Source: JAYWDA01 sp043779185 (GTDB taxonomy: Bacteria; Bdellovibrionota; Bdellovibrionia; Bdellovibrionales; Bdellovibrionaceae). From it: a stretch of DNA of 14,227 nt. Shown piece after piece: positions 1 through 6,887 of this stretch. Within the stretch, counting starts at the first letter, position 1, and every line of letters starts with the position of its first letter. The stretch is taken from contig JAYWEQ010000114.1 in the NCBI GenBank assembly GCA_043779185.1, forward strand, positions 1 to 14,227. The letters run 5' to 3'. The notes under the pieces were generated by a model, which was given only the letters and a program-made list of their open reading frames with translations, did no database searches and was not told the origin of the DNA. The position numbers and the translations under genes are program-made.

Positions 1-2
1 CC

Positions 3-197
3 AACTGCCCCACTTAAGTGTGCGTAGCGCAGACTAACGCCTCAAGGTTACTTTGTTATTTTAGGTGTTTAAATGATTCGTTGTTACCAAACGAATTCCT
101 CAGGAATTCGTTTGGCCGCAAGGAGATGATAAGCCTCTAGAAAAACTGAACTTATTCGACGCGCGAGTTAAAGCAAGCACACTTAAGTGGGGCAGTT
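3..197. repeat. 195-bp palindromic element with perfect 21-bp inverted ends
   Basis: Bases 3-23 and 177-197 are perfect reverse complements over 21 bp. Each arm holds the 10-bp palindrome CACTTAAGTG (11-20 and 180-189). The midpoint of the element (base 100) coincides with a perfect 13-bp hairpin at 87-115, and the sequences between arm and hairpin also pair partly by eye, so one strand could fold almost end to end. There is no open frame inside. The repeat stops sharply at base 3 and base 197. The form fits a MITE-like or other non-autonomous mobile element, but a target duplication cannot be tested because only two bases lie to the left. A large protein-binding palindrome is the alternative. 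The repeat is certain; its nature is not. Confidence 0.75.
87..115. repeat. Perfect 13-bp hairpin at the centre of the palindromic element
   Basis: Bases 87-99 (CCAAACGAATTCC) pair perfectly with 103-115 across a three-base loop (TCA). No T-run follows on either strand, so it is not a rho-independent terminator. Its central place between the outer inverted repeats suggests it belongs to the same element. Confidence 0.8.
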
Positions 198-270
198 TCT
201 TAATTTTTAGGGCATGCATCTTGAATCCTTTCTATTGAGTGCCTTCGGCCATCAATGGCCAGCAACGGAT

Positions 271-275
271 GGGAG
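271..275 (+). promoter_or_regulatory. Ribosome binding site deciding the peptidase start
   Basis: GGGAG lies five bases before the GTG at 281. The earlier possible starts (GTG 239, ATG 269) have no comparable site. Starting at 281 also places the signal peptide directly at the N-terminus. A small hairpin, GGCCAT/ATGGCC at 247-260, lies just upstream. Confidence 0.6.
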
Positions 276-280
276 CATTT

Positions 281-1471
281 GTGGTAAAGATTTTAACAGG
301 GGTGATGCTATTTTTGTCACTGTCTCAGGTTTGGGCGCAGCCCCGCTGTGAATCGATTTTTAAGGCTTCTCCTGTGCTCGATTATGGCCTTTTTAAAAAG
401 GGTTACCGGCCCAACTACGACTACAAGGTCCTCATTCCTGATCAATCGGCCGTCAAAAACCAATGCGGCCTAGGCACGTGCCATCTTTACTCTTGGACCT
501 CGCTTCTAGAGCGCGATTATAAAGCTCGCACCCATGACGAGATTAAAATTTCTACAGATTATCTCAGTGCTCGGCATTGGCTTAGAAAAAGTTTAGAGCT
601 CTTAGAATCTGACGACATTAAGCTCAACCTCGGCCTTGGAGAACAGGTGTGGATGTCCCGGGCCGCGATCCAAGCCTACGGAATTGTTCCCGAGGGTGTC
701 TGGAAGAGTGCAAAAAGTTTTTCGTCACATCCCTTATCGAGCCGAATCAGTGACTACATCACAAATATTGCCGGGCGAGCCCGCTGGGAAAGAGATCAAC
801 AGGGTGATGCGTCCAAGAAAAAAGAAATCACTAGGAAAGCCAAACTGCAAATCACAATAATATTTGAAAATATTATTGGAGGCTTTCCTAAAACTTTTGA
901 ATATGAAGGCAAAACCTACACTCCCCAACAGTTTCAAACCGCTTTTTTTAATGAATTAGATCAGCCCATTGTTTCAATGATCGTTAATCATCACAGAAAA
1001 GAATCGCCCTCTGAGTATGATGATAAAAGCCTTCAAGTTGTGCTGACTGATCTTGAAACTGTTGAATCCACAGCGCGGTCGCTTCTGGATCAGGGTTTGA
1101 ACGTTTATTTGGGTTACGATCATAATTCTAATTACGTCGAGCCCTTGACAGGTATCATGTCGATAGCGGCTTTCGAAATCCCTTTAGGTGGTGGACCGCT
1201 TTCGCGTCCACAGAGAGATTTCTATGGTTTGCCAACGGCTGGGCACGCCGTTCAAATTGTCGGCTATGATTTTGACCCAAAAACAAATCAAATTTTAAAG
1301 TGGAAAATTAAAAACAGTTGGGGGGCAACGATAGGTAAAGAAGGCTACTTCCACATGGATCACGATTACTTCAGAGCCTTTGCTGTCAGTATTAGTTTTT
1401 TTGAAAATCCCAAAATTACTTGGCCTGAAGTGAAAATGAAAATTCCAATTCAGTCAGAACTTCCGTTCTAG
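281..1471 (+). CDS. Secreted papain-fold (C1 family) cysteine peptidase
   Basis: This is a probable papain-superfamily cysteine peptidase exported to the periplasm or outside. From GTG 281 it has 396 residues. The N-terminus is a short basic start, a hydrophobic stretch and a likely cleavage after VWA. Seen motifs (numbered from 281): Gln61 (VKNQC) as oxyanion residue, Cys67 in GTCHLYSW as nucleophile (compare CGSCWAFS in papain), His322 in GHAVQIVGY, and Asn345 in IKNSWG followed by GKEGYF. The triad is therefore complete. The spacing from Cys to His is about 255 residues against about 134 in papain, so there is a large insertion, partly charged and helical-looking (about residues 110-290). 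The substrate is unknown. The open frame continues up to GTG 239 without a ribosome site. It meets the PhoD-like gene tail to tail, three bases apart. Confidence 0.8.
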   Translation: MVKILTGVMLFLSLSQVWAQPRCESIFKASPVLDYGLFKKGYRPNYDYKVLIPDQSAVKNQCGLGTCHLYSWTSLLERDYKARTHDEIKISTDYLSARHWLRKSLELLESDDIKLNLGLGEQVWMSRAAIQAYGIVPEGVWKSAKSFSSHPLSSRISDYITNIAGRARWERDQQGDASKKKEITRKAKLQITIIFENIIGGFPKTFEYEGKTYTPQQFQTAFFNELDQPIVSMIVNHHRKESPSEYDDKSLQVVLTDLETVESTARSLLDQGLNVYLGYDHNSNYVEPLTGIMSIAAFEIPLGGGPLSRPQRDFYGLPTAGHAVQIVGYDFDPKTNQILKWKIKNSWGATIGKEGYFHMDHDYFRAFAVSISFFENPKITWPEVKMKIPIQSELPF

Positions 1472-1476
1472 TTTTT
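1456..1476 (+). terminator. Weak candidate terminator of the peptidase gene
   Basis: A small hairpin (AGAAC at 1456-1460, loop TTCC, GTTCT at 1465-1469) overlaps the stop codon and is followed by five T at 1472-1476. The stem is only five base pairs and not GC-rich, so function is doubtful. It is the only termination-like structure between the two convergent genes. Confidence 0.22.
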
Positions 1477-2806
1477 AGACGATAAGTTTTTTTTGAAATA
1501 AAATATGTCCGGACGCAGAACGGCTGGTGGCTTCGAATTGAAGACTCCTGCCAATGGCCTTGGCATCAACCATGATATAATTTCTTTCACCCGAGCTTGC
1601 GATTCGCCGTGAATTAAAAATAAAACCAGTAGAAACCGGCAGCCCCTTGCTATGCACAGAGCTTGAAGTCAGCTCGTAAGTTTTGTAACCGATGTCTGAA
1701 CTTTCAATTTGTGAAATTTCGCTGTAATGAATATCTCCGGTGATAAAGACAACTTTCGATGGCATTGATTTTAGCTCAAGTAACAGACCTTGAAATTGAA
1801 CAGGATGGTGGGCCGACATAGATTCTCTTCTTAAAAAAGAAGGAAATATTTGGCTGCCGTTCACTAACCACGTGGGTCCTTGATGATTTCTAATCAAGTC
1901 CAGCATCCACTTTTCCTGGGCTTCCCCCCAGTGGGCAAAGCGGTCCCGCGAGTCAGCTTCCTTTCGGAAACTGCGGCCATCTGTTAAAATAAATAATTGT
2001 GAGCCAAATTTAAAAGCGGAACTGATGCCGGGACCACGAATCAAAGCACGGCAGTAAGACTCTTTTTGAGCCATAAAAGAAAGAAAATTGTTTTGCGATT
2101 CTTTGATCAAGGGAAAATTAATGCTATTTCCATCGTTCACCCCAAAGTCGTGATCGTCCCAGGTGCCTATGATGGGAATCACAGTTTTGCTAAAATAAAT
2201 TTCTAAAGTGGCCCGTGCGTCGCAAAACTTTTTCCACAAATGAGCCGGATTGACGCCGGTGACGGGGAGGTCCCTATCGACGTAAACCTGATCGCCAATA
2301 AATAAAATCAGTTGAGGTTTTTGTAAGATTAAATTTTTCCAGATTTCTGGCTGGTGAAGCTTATGATCCATGCACGAGCAGATCGCAAAACGAAGGGCGG
2401 GTGAATCAAGGTCTAAAGTTTTAAATTCCCTGACATCTAAAACCCGTCGATCATCGCTCCTTGATATTGTTAAAATATAATTGTCTTTAAGGCGAAGTTG
2501 GGAAAAATAAACCTTGGTTATTTTTTTTAGTTGGCCAGGTGAAGTGATCACTTCGACGCTGTCGGGATGCCAGGATTCTTGCTGCGAATTCGAAACTAAA
2601 AACTCAAGTTCGACAGCTTCGTCATAAACAATTGAAAACTGAGTGCGCGTTTCATCTGTCGCACCCTGCAAAACAGAGGGACCCTTCTTTTGAGGAGGAT
2701 CAACAATGGTTTCAGCGCCTGCCAGGACTGGAAATGATAAAGAAAGGCTGCTAGCCATGGCCTTTGCAGCGCCGAACTTAAACAAATCCCTTCTTTTTAA
2801 AACCAT
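1475..2806 (-). CDS. PhoD-like alkaline phosphatase/phosphodiesterase, probable Tat export
   Basis: The product (443 residues) is a PhoD-family metallophosphoesterase, likely cleaving phosphomono- or diesters in the periplasm. The N-terminus KRRDLFKFG with a following hydrophobic stretch ending at LAGA is a twin-arginine signal, usual for PhoD. About residues 42-130 match the beta-sandwich N-domain (VLQGATDETRTQFSI). The catalytic domain shows AICSC (141-145), GDQVY (171-175), WDDHDFGVND (216-225), TDGRSFR (275-281) and GDIHYSE (357-363), the normal order of PhoD metal-binding motifs; none is missing. The ATG at 2806 has a good GAGGTG ribosome site (2811-2816). The exact substrate cannot be told; phosphate scavenging or lipid/teichoic-type phosphodiesters are family possibilities. 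It is probably monocistronic, divergent from the DUF3011 gene. Confidence 0.88.
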   Translation of the reverse strand: MVLKRRDLFKFGAAKAMASSLSLSFPVLAGAETIVDPPQKKGPSVLQGATDETRTQFSIVYDEAVELEFLVSNSQQESWHPDSVEVITSPGQLKKITKVYFSQLRLKDNYILTISRSDDRRVLDVREFKTLDLDSPALRFAICSCMDHKLHQPEIWKNLILQKPQLILFIGDQVYVDRDLPVTGVNPAHLWKKFCDARATLEIYFSKTVIPIIGTWDDHDFGVNDGNSINFPLIKESQNNFLSFMAQKESYCRALIRGPGISSAFKFGSQLFILTDGRSFRKEADSRDRFAHWGEAQEKWMLDLIRNHQGPTWLVNGSQIFPSFLRRESMSAHHPVQFQGLLLELKSMPSKVVFITGDIHYSEISQIESSDIGYKTYELTSSSVHSKGLPVSTGFIFNSRRIASSGERNYIMVDAKAIGRSLQFEATSRSASGHILFQKKLIV

Positions 2807-2885
2807 GACTCACCTCAAAGACTTTGCAGACTTAATTTTTACGTTTTGTCTTAAAACTGTCCAGGTTAAAAGAAAATTTGGAGCA

Positions 2886-2914
2886 TTAATAATGGGAGGA
2901 TTTCACAGAATCAA
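2886..2914 (-). promoter_or_regulatory. Candidate sigma70 promoter for the PhoD-like gene
   Basis: On the minus strand TTGATT (2914-2909) and TATTAA (2891-2886) are separated by 17 bases. Each box matches consensus at four of six positions. Transcription would start near 2879, giving a leader of about 70 bases before the ATG at 2806. This is a by-eye match in an AT-rich gap. Confidence 0.35.
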
Positions 2915-3006
2915 CGTCTTAAAGATGGGATCCTAAGGATGTCGAACTTTCCTACAGGCAGGAATAGATTTCAAAATAAAATGGTGCAAAAATCCTCAAA
3001 AAACCC

Positions 3007-3022
3007 TGGCACAAGAGTTGAA
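3007..3022 (+). promoter_or_regulatory. Candidate sigma54 (RpoN) promoter for the DUF3011 gene
   Basis: TGGCAC (3007-3012), five bases, then TTGAA (3018-3022). This fits the -24/-12 consensus TGGCAC-N5-TTGCA with one mismatch (A for C in the -12 dinucleotide), and the 10-base spacing between GG and the -12 G is exact. Transcription would start about 3033, leaving a leader of about 28 bases with a strong ribosome site (AAAGGAG). A sigma70 reading (TTGAAT, 17 bases, CATAAA) overlaps it but would start too close to the ribosome site. Confidence 0.42.
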
Positions 3023-3060
3023 TTCCATTCTTGAGAACGTCATAAACAAAGGAGATTTTT

Positions 3061-3630
3061 ATGTTAAAATGGATTCAAGTTTTTGGATTTCTTGGTCTGT
3101 CTTTATTTTCATTCGCAGCGAAAGCCGAATTGGTTCATTGTGCAAGTAACGGCTATCGGTATAATAGCTGTGCAATTAATGGTTACGCAGACACTTCATA
3201 TCTGGTGCGGCAAACCTCTCGGACAAATTGTGTCGAGGGTCAAAACTGGGGTTTTGATAATAATTCGATATGGGTCAGCGACGGCTGCTCGGGAGATTTT
3301 GAAGTGATTTCTGAATACGATCGTGGAGACCGCGGAGGCTACCCTGGCTATCCTGATGATCCATGGAGAGGTCGTCGCGATCCAAGATATCCAGGCTATC
3401 CTGGCTATGGCCGCGATCGAACTGAACAGATTCAATGTAATTCACAGGGCTATCGTTACAACACTTGTGCGACTCGCAGTCGTGGCAGAATTGTCACTAT
3501 CCAGTTGATTCGACAGCTATCCAGAACTAAATGTGAATACGGTCGAACCTATGGAGTCTCAGGAAATTATATTTGGGTCGATCAAGGTTGTCGCGGTGAC
3601 TTTGCAGTCAGAATTCGCGGCGGTTATTAA
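3061..3630 (+). CDS. Exported protein with two DUF3011 repeats
   Basis: A 189-residue protein with a clear signal peptide (cleavage likely after AAKA, residue 22). The mature part is two copies of the same module, about residues 24-84 and 123-186. Both carry C..NGYRYN.C / C..QGYRYNTC, a run like LVRQTSRTNC or LIRQLSRTKC, and an end block IWV..GC.GDF. Each copy has four cysteines (27, 37, 57, 76 and 126, 136, 158, 177) in nearly equal spacing, so two disulfides per module are likely. This pattern is the DUF3011 family, whose function is unknown. A flexible Gly-Tyr-Pro and Arg/Asp-rich linker (about 86-122, with PGYPGY) joins the modules, reminiscent of surface-binding proteins. The ribosome site AAAGGAG is strong. 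A sigma54-like promoter lies before it and a strong terminator after it, so it is a single-gene unit. Confidence 0.82.
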   Translation: MLKWIQVFGFLGLSLFSFAAKAELVHCASNGYRYNSCAINGYADTSYLVRQTSRTNCVEGQNWGFDNNSIWVSDGCSGDFEVISEYDRGDRGGYPGYPDDPWRGRRDPRYPGYPGYGRDRTEQIQCNSQGYRYNTCATRSRGRIVTIQLIRQLSRTKCEYGRTYGVSGNYIWVDQGCRGDFAVRIRGGY

Positions 3631-3650
3631 ATTTTGCGAATATTTTAGTT

Positions 3651-3689
3651 AAAAAAAGCCCCACTGATATTTCAGCTGGGGCTTTTTTT
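3651..3689 (+). terminator. Rho-independent terminator after the DUF3011 gene
   Basis: Bases 3651-3663 (seven A then GCCCCA) pair perfectly with 3677-3689 (TGGGGC then seven T). CTGA (3664-3667) and TCAG (3672-3675) extend the stem with one bulged base and a TATT loop. Because it has A's before and T's after the stem, it could also act on the minus strand. It lies 21 bases after the DUF3011 stop and 22 bases before the RNase H start. Confidence 0.92.
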
Positions 3690-3711
3690 AAATTTGTGGC
3701 TTAATGATATT

Positions 3712-4128
3712 ATGTTTGAGATTTACACAGATGGAAGTTATAAGCAGGGTCGCGGATCTTGGGCCTATGTCATCGTTAAAGAGGGCGCAGTGATTCATGA
3801 GGCCAGCGGACTGGCGAAAAAAACGTCAAGTCACCGGATGGAATTTCACGCAGCCATTGAAGCCCTACGAAGCTTTCCTCTGTCAACGCCAGCGACGCTT
3901 TATTCTGATTCGAAAGTCCTTATTCAAACCATTAATATTAAAATGCCTGAGTGGGCGGGCAACAACTGGTTGAAAAAAAATAACCGACCTATTCCCCATA
4001 AAGATCAGATTCAAGATCTTTATGGGCTACTTCAATCACGTCCCATTTCCTGGCAGTGGATCAAAGCTCATTCGGGAATTCTATATAATGAACGCTGTGA
4101 TCATCTCTGTTTGCTCGCGCGAAGCTAA
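3712..4128 (+). CDS. rnhA: Ribonuclease HI
   Basis: The enzyme cuts the RNA strand of RNA:DNA hybrids (primer and R-loop removal) in the cytoplasm. From ATG 3712 it has 138 residues, somewhat shorter than the 155 of E. coli. The catalytic set is complete: Asp7 (YTDGSY), Glu44 (HRMEFHAAIEAL), Asp66 (YSDSK), His120 (IKAHSG) and Asp130 (NERCDH). The segment NNWLKKNNRPIPHKDQI corresponds to the basic protrusion of E. coli RNase HI. The glycine-rich turn after the first strand is shortened (YKQGRGSW). The frame is open back to TTG 3694, but family alignment starts at the methionine just before FEIYTDGS. Neither start has a Shine-Dalgarno sequence, and a terminator ends 22 bases upstream, so how the gene is expressed is unclear. 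Its end overlaps the FIST gene tail by four bases. Confidence 0.9.
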   Translation: MFEIYTDGSYKQGRGSWAYVIVKEGAVIHEASGLAKKTSSHRMEFHAAIEALRSFPLSTPATLYSDSKVLIQTINIKMPEWAGNNWLKKNNRPIPHKDQIQDLYGLLQSRPISWQWIKAHSGILYNERCDHLCLLARS

Positions 4129-4985
4129 ATCTTTGATTCGTACAGATATGTGATCGTCATTGTCTGGTTGTGAAGTTTGCATTCCTGGAAACCATGCTGA
4201 GGGCATATTTCGCCGTAGGAATAAAAACCAACCATCGGGATCTGTCCAAGAACTTCCCGCACGGCATCTAATTCGTCATCGATATCTTCACCCATGACTA
4301 ATTTTCGACCCACGCAGCTGACCAAAATTCCTAGGCCTTCTTGTTTTTTTCCACCCAAACCTTCAACAGTAAATTCAGCCGCCTTTTTGGCACCATCGAT
4401 CAAAGCTTCATTCGAAGAATGCATTAATTGAACAAGCCCTTTGTCTGGAATATCGCCGGCAAAGATCAGTGACTTAGTGGCTTCGTCAACATTCAAAATA
4501 GTTCGAATCAAGCCCGAGGTATCATGATTATCTTTTAATATAGCAAAGGGATACAACAGACCAGAAGCAGGTAAGTCCTTCGTGCGATCGCCAAGATATC
4601 TTTTGTAAACATCTAATGCAGGCTCGCCATCAATTTCAAACATCACATTGTCGACTGATTTAGTCACTCGACGGACGGGGCCAAAGGGCTCCCAGCCTCC
4701 CATGGATCCATAGGCTGTTTGAATGGAAGCGCCCGAAAGGCCTACCGCGACCACTGAGTGATCTGAAATATCTCCGTTAAGAATCGTATAAGTTTGTTGG
4801 AATTTTTGACTGTCGCCGGCAAGTCCTCCGGTGATCAAAACATTTTCGCCGACAATTTCTCGAATCCCTTGGATGACTAAACTGCCATTAATATTCAGAC
4901 CGCAACCTAAGACAAAGATGTATTTAAGTTGATCCTTTTTAAGCTGCCGCGCCAAGCGCCGACCACACTCCAGCGAATCTTTCAT
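4125..4985 (-). CDS. FIST domain protein, C-terminal larger part of a split gene
   Basis: FIST proteins are intracellular small-ligand sensors often found with histidine kinases and GGDEF/EAL enzymes. This 286-residue product holds the rest of FIST_N (FVLGCGLNINGSLVIQGI, then VLITGGLAGDS) and all of FIST_C (about 120-280, with ending GFYSYGEICP). It lacks the first FIST_N strands and the GCSTSGEI motif; those are in the adjoining frame 4982-5275, which ends in an ATGA overlap with this start. Together the two make 383 residues, the usual length of a whole FIST protein. I infer one ancestral gene broken by loss of one A in a six-A run, or two translationally coupled halves. There is no clear ribosome site for this start other than coupling. 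It is divergent from the cyclase gene, suggesting a shared pathway. Confidence 0.8.
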   Translation of the reverse strand: MKDSLECGRRLARQLKKDQLKYIFVLGCGLNINGSLVIQGIREIVGENVLITGGLAGDSQKFQQTYTILNGDISDHSVVAVGLSGASIQTAYGSMGGWEPFGPVRRVTKSVDNVMFEIDGEPALDVYKRYLGDRTKDLPASGLLYPFAILKDNHDTSGLIRTILNVDEATKSLIFAGDIPDKGLVQLMHSSNEALIDGAKKAAEFTVEGLGGKKQEGLGILVSCVGRKLVMGEDIDDELDAVREVLGQIPMVGFYSYGEICPQHGFQECKLHNQTMTITYLYESKI

Positions 4986-5275
4986 GCCATTATTTTTTCA
5001 GTAGCTGGTTGAATCTGAACGGCGCTATCAAAGTGGCAGGCGTGGACCACGGTGGTCCCACTAAAACTGCCTTTGTTGGTGATCTCGCCAGAAGTCGAGC
5101 AGCCAATCACCATGGCTTTTGGAAAGTGAGCTGAAATCTCAGCAGGAAGGGCTTTGGAGGCAAAGCCGTCGACATCGCCAAAGATCATGACAAGCTGGGG
5201 AGCTAATCCAGACAAAGTTTCGAGCTCTTTTTTTAATTCGGAATTCTTTTTTAGATGAATTTGATGAGTTTTCAT
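4982..5275 (-). CDS. FIST_N domain fragment, N-terminal part of a split gene
   Basis: A 97-residue product that matches the start of a FIST protein: APQLVMIFGDVDGF followed by the family hallmark VIGCSTSGEI and then FSGTTVVHACHF. It ends with ATEKIMA just where FIST_N would continue. The next frame (start at 4985) carries on with the expected helix CGRRLARQL. On the coding strand the junction is GAAAAAATAATGGCATGA: one more A in the six-A run would join the frames into a single protein. The start ATG at 5275 has a modest AAGG site eight bases upstream. Either it is a true half-protein that pairs with the downstream product, or the upstream piece of a recently broken gene; a sequencing error in the homopolymer is also possible. 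Confidence 0.72.
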   Translation of the reverse strand: MKTHQIHLKKNSELKKELETLSGLAPQLVMIFGDVDGFASKALPAEISAHFPKAMVIGCSTSGEITNKGSFSGTTVVHACHFDSAVQIQPATEKIMA

Positions 5276-5375
5276 TTTTCTGACCTTTTCGATAGGGTTA
5301 GTAATCGCCCAGACTGATCGGAATAAAGTAGGGTTCCTTGAGGTACTTTCAGGACCTAAAATAAGAAAATTTTAT

Positions 5376-5405
5376 TTGAGAATAATTTAGTTATCCCGAT
5401 ATGAT
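5376..5405 (+). promoter_or_regulatory. Candidate sigma70 promoter of the signalling operon
   Basis: TTGAGA (5376-5381), 18 bases, then TATGAT (5400-5405). Both boxes are good, but transcription would start about 5412, almost at the ribosome site AAGGA (5413-5417), leaving a very short leader before ATG 5424. It is the best candidate in the 148-base gap between the divergent FIST and cyclase genes; nothing else clear is seen there. Confidence 0.33.
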
Positions 5406-5423
5406 AGGACACAAGGAATTCTC

Positions 5424-6887
5424 ATGAGCAGCCCACCAGACTATAAGATGTATGACTCATTTCAAGAAAGCGTGCTTGTCGTTGATCAAACAGGTCGATT
5501 TATTTATGCCAATCCCACAGCCATGGAAATTTTGGGTCTGAGGGTTCAGAAGCTTCAGCAAACAATTTTCCCTGGAAGTATTCAGTTTTCGCCAACACTG
5601 AATTGGAATGAAGAATTTTTTAAAAGTTTGAGCACAGCAACACCTTATGTTGAAGTTCAGTTCGCAAACGGAAAAAAAATGGGAACAGTTCAGGTTTCGA
5701 TCCAGCCCTTACTCAGTGGCACGGATGAAAAACATTTTTTAATTTCTATGTATGACAGAAGTGCAGAATATAATTTACATCAAAAATACAGAGTTCAAAT
5801 CACTCAAAAAGAAGAATTAGCGCAAGAGATCAATAATCACCGAGCTGAGCTTCTTTTAACGAACAGCAAGTTGGATCGAAAGCTTGAGCACATTTCTTTT
5901 TTACTAGATTTTTCAGAATCCACCCGTTTTCTACTTGATGAAGAAACCATTATTCAAGACTTTTTAAACCGGGCCATTGAAAAAATTGGGTTTTCCGTCG
6001 GATTTTACTTTAAATGGAATACCGCCCAAGATGCTTTTTCAATAGAGGCTTCGACGACTTCATCCGTCGCGAATCGAATCGAATTACCTAAATCATTTAA
6101 TTCGTCAGAACTTTTAAGCCTTGCGCAAGCCGGACTGGCGGTTTTTTCAAGTGATAAAAATGAAGTCTTAAAAACATTTTATAAAGCCATTTACCCTCAG
6201 CAAATTTATAATGTGGCTTCTTTGTGTCTTAAAAGTAGCAGCCAGGTCATGGGCTTTGTCCATCTGGTGAATTTTATGCAAAATCCCAAGATTGATGTTG
6301 ATACGATCGAATTTCTTGAGTTTTTGATGGATCCCTTGGCGATCACTTTGAAAACTGCGAAACTTTACCAGACGTCGATCACTGATGAACTGACCCAATT
6401 AAATAACGTGCGGTATTTTCACTCACGTTTGAGCACTTATTTTTCGCAAGCCGGGCGCGAAAGTAAAACCTTTGCTGTTCTGCTGTGTGACGTGGATCAT
6501 TTTAAAAAGGTTAATGATACCTATGGCCACCCGGTTGGAGACCAAGTTTTACAAATGGTCGCTAAAAACCTAAAGTGCCAATTGCGAACCTCAGATTTGA
6601 TTGCGCGATATGGTGGCGAGGAGATGGCCGTCGTGCTTTTTGATACCGATGAAAAAGGCGCCCAAGTTGCCGCTGAAAAATTAAGAGTGGCGGTTCAGAA
6701 TGGCTCTGTATCGCATTCTTCAGGTCCGTTGAAGGTCACCATCAGCATCGGATTAGCCGTCTATCCGCGCCATGCAATGACGAAGGAAAAAATCATTGAA
6801 GCTGCCGACCAAGCACTCTATAAAGCTAAAGCCGCAGGCCGAAATAACTGTCAAACTTTTAAGGTCAAAAGTTTTGAGGGCCAGTAG
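5424..6887 (+). CDS. PAS-GAF-GGDEF diguanylate cyclase
   Basis: The enzyme makes c-di-GMP from two GTP in the cytoplasm. Domains of the 487-residue product: PAS (about 9-110, FQESVLVVDQTGRFIYANPT), a charged coiled-coil (about 115-158), a GAF-like domain (about 160-310), and GGDEF (about 320-480). Seen in the GGDEF domain: metal-binding Asp356 and Asp358 in CDVDHF, the nucleotide site KKVNDTYGHPVGD, the signature GGEEM (397-401), and RTSD (388-391) placed five residues before it, a standard product-inhibition site. The Phe of GGEEF is replaced by Met; the catalytic GGEE is intact, so I expect activity. There is no transmembrane segment, so signals are cytoplasmic. Start ATG has AAGGA six bases upstream. 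It overlaps the next gene by one base (TAGTG), strong evidence for one operon. Confidence 0.92.
   Translation: MSSPPDYKMYDSFQESVLVVDQTGRFIYANPTAMEILGLRVQKLQQTIFPGSIQFSPTLNWNEEFFKSLSTATPYVEVQFANGKKMGTVQVSIQPLLSGTDEKHFLISMYDRSAEYNLHQKYRVQITQKEELAQEINNHRAELLLTNSKLDRKLEHISFLLDFSESTRFLLDEETIIQDFLNRAIEKIGFSVGFYFKWNTAQDAFSIEASTTSSVANRIELPKSFNSSELLSLAQAGLAVFSSDKNEVLKTFYKAIYPQQIYNVASLCLKSSSQVMGFVHLVNFMQNPKIDVDTIEFLEFLMDPLAITLKTAKLYQTSITDELTQLNNVRYFHSRLSTYFSQAGRESKTFAVLLCDVDHFKKVNDTYGHPVGDQVLQMVAKNLKCQLRTSDLIARYGGEEMAVVLFDTDEKGAQVAAEKLRVAVQNGSVSHSSGPLKVTISIGLAVYPRHAMTKEKIIEAADQALYKAKAAGRNNCQTFKVKSFEGQ

Noticed and set aside
87..115. The 13-bp hairpin as a rho-independent terminator.
   Set aside because: No run of T follows the stem on either strand, and it is centred within a larger palindromic element.
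33..172. Possible integron attC site, because CTAAC near 33-39 and GTTAAAG near 167-173 flank a central hairpin.
   Set aside because: The core boxes do not fit RYYYAAC/GTTRRRY, the perfect 21-bp repeats lie outside them, and no integrase or cassette structure is seen.
636..937. Small open frames on both strands inside the peptidase gene.
   Set aside because: They lie wholly within a gene with a complete catalytic set and show no family pattern or ribosome site.
2706..2936. Forward 76-residue frame over the start of the PhoD-like gene.
   Set aside because: It overlaps the Tat signal region on the other strand and resembles no family; the start has no support.
3018..3046. Sigma70 promoter TTGAAT-17-CATAAA before the DUF3011 gene.
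   Set aside because: Transcription would begin on or just after the ribosome site; the overlapping sigma54-type match leaves a normal leader.
3083..3508. Several overlapping small frames within the DUF3011 gene, including a minus-strand one at 3196-3435.
   Set aside because: They are shadows of the repeated GYP-coding DNA; the forward 189-residue frame has the signal peptide, repeats and ribosome site.
4982..4998. Programmed -1 ribosomal frameshift joining the FIST halves.
   Set aside because: The A-run in its reading frame is GAA AAA ATA, not a proper X XXY YYZ heptamer, so slippage would leave poor A-site pairing; ATGA coupling or an indel is simpler.
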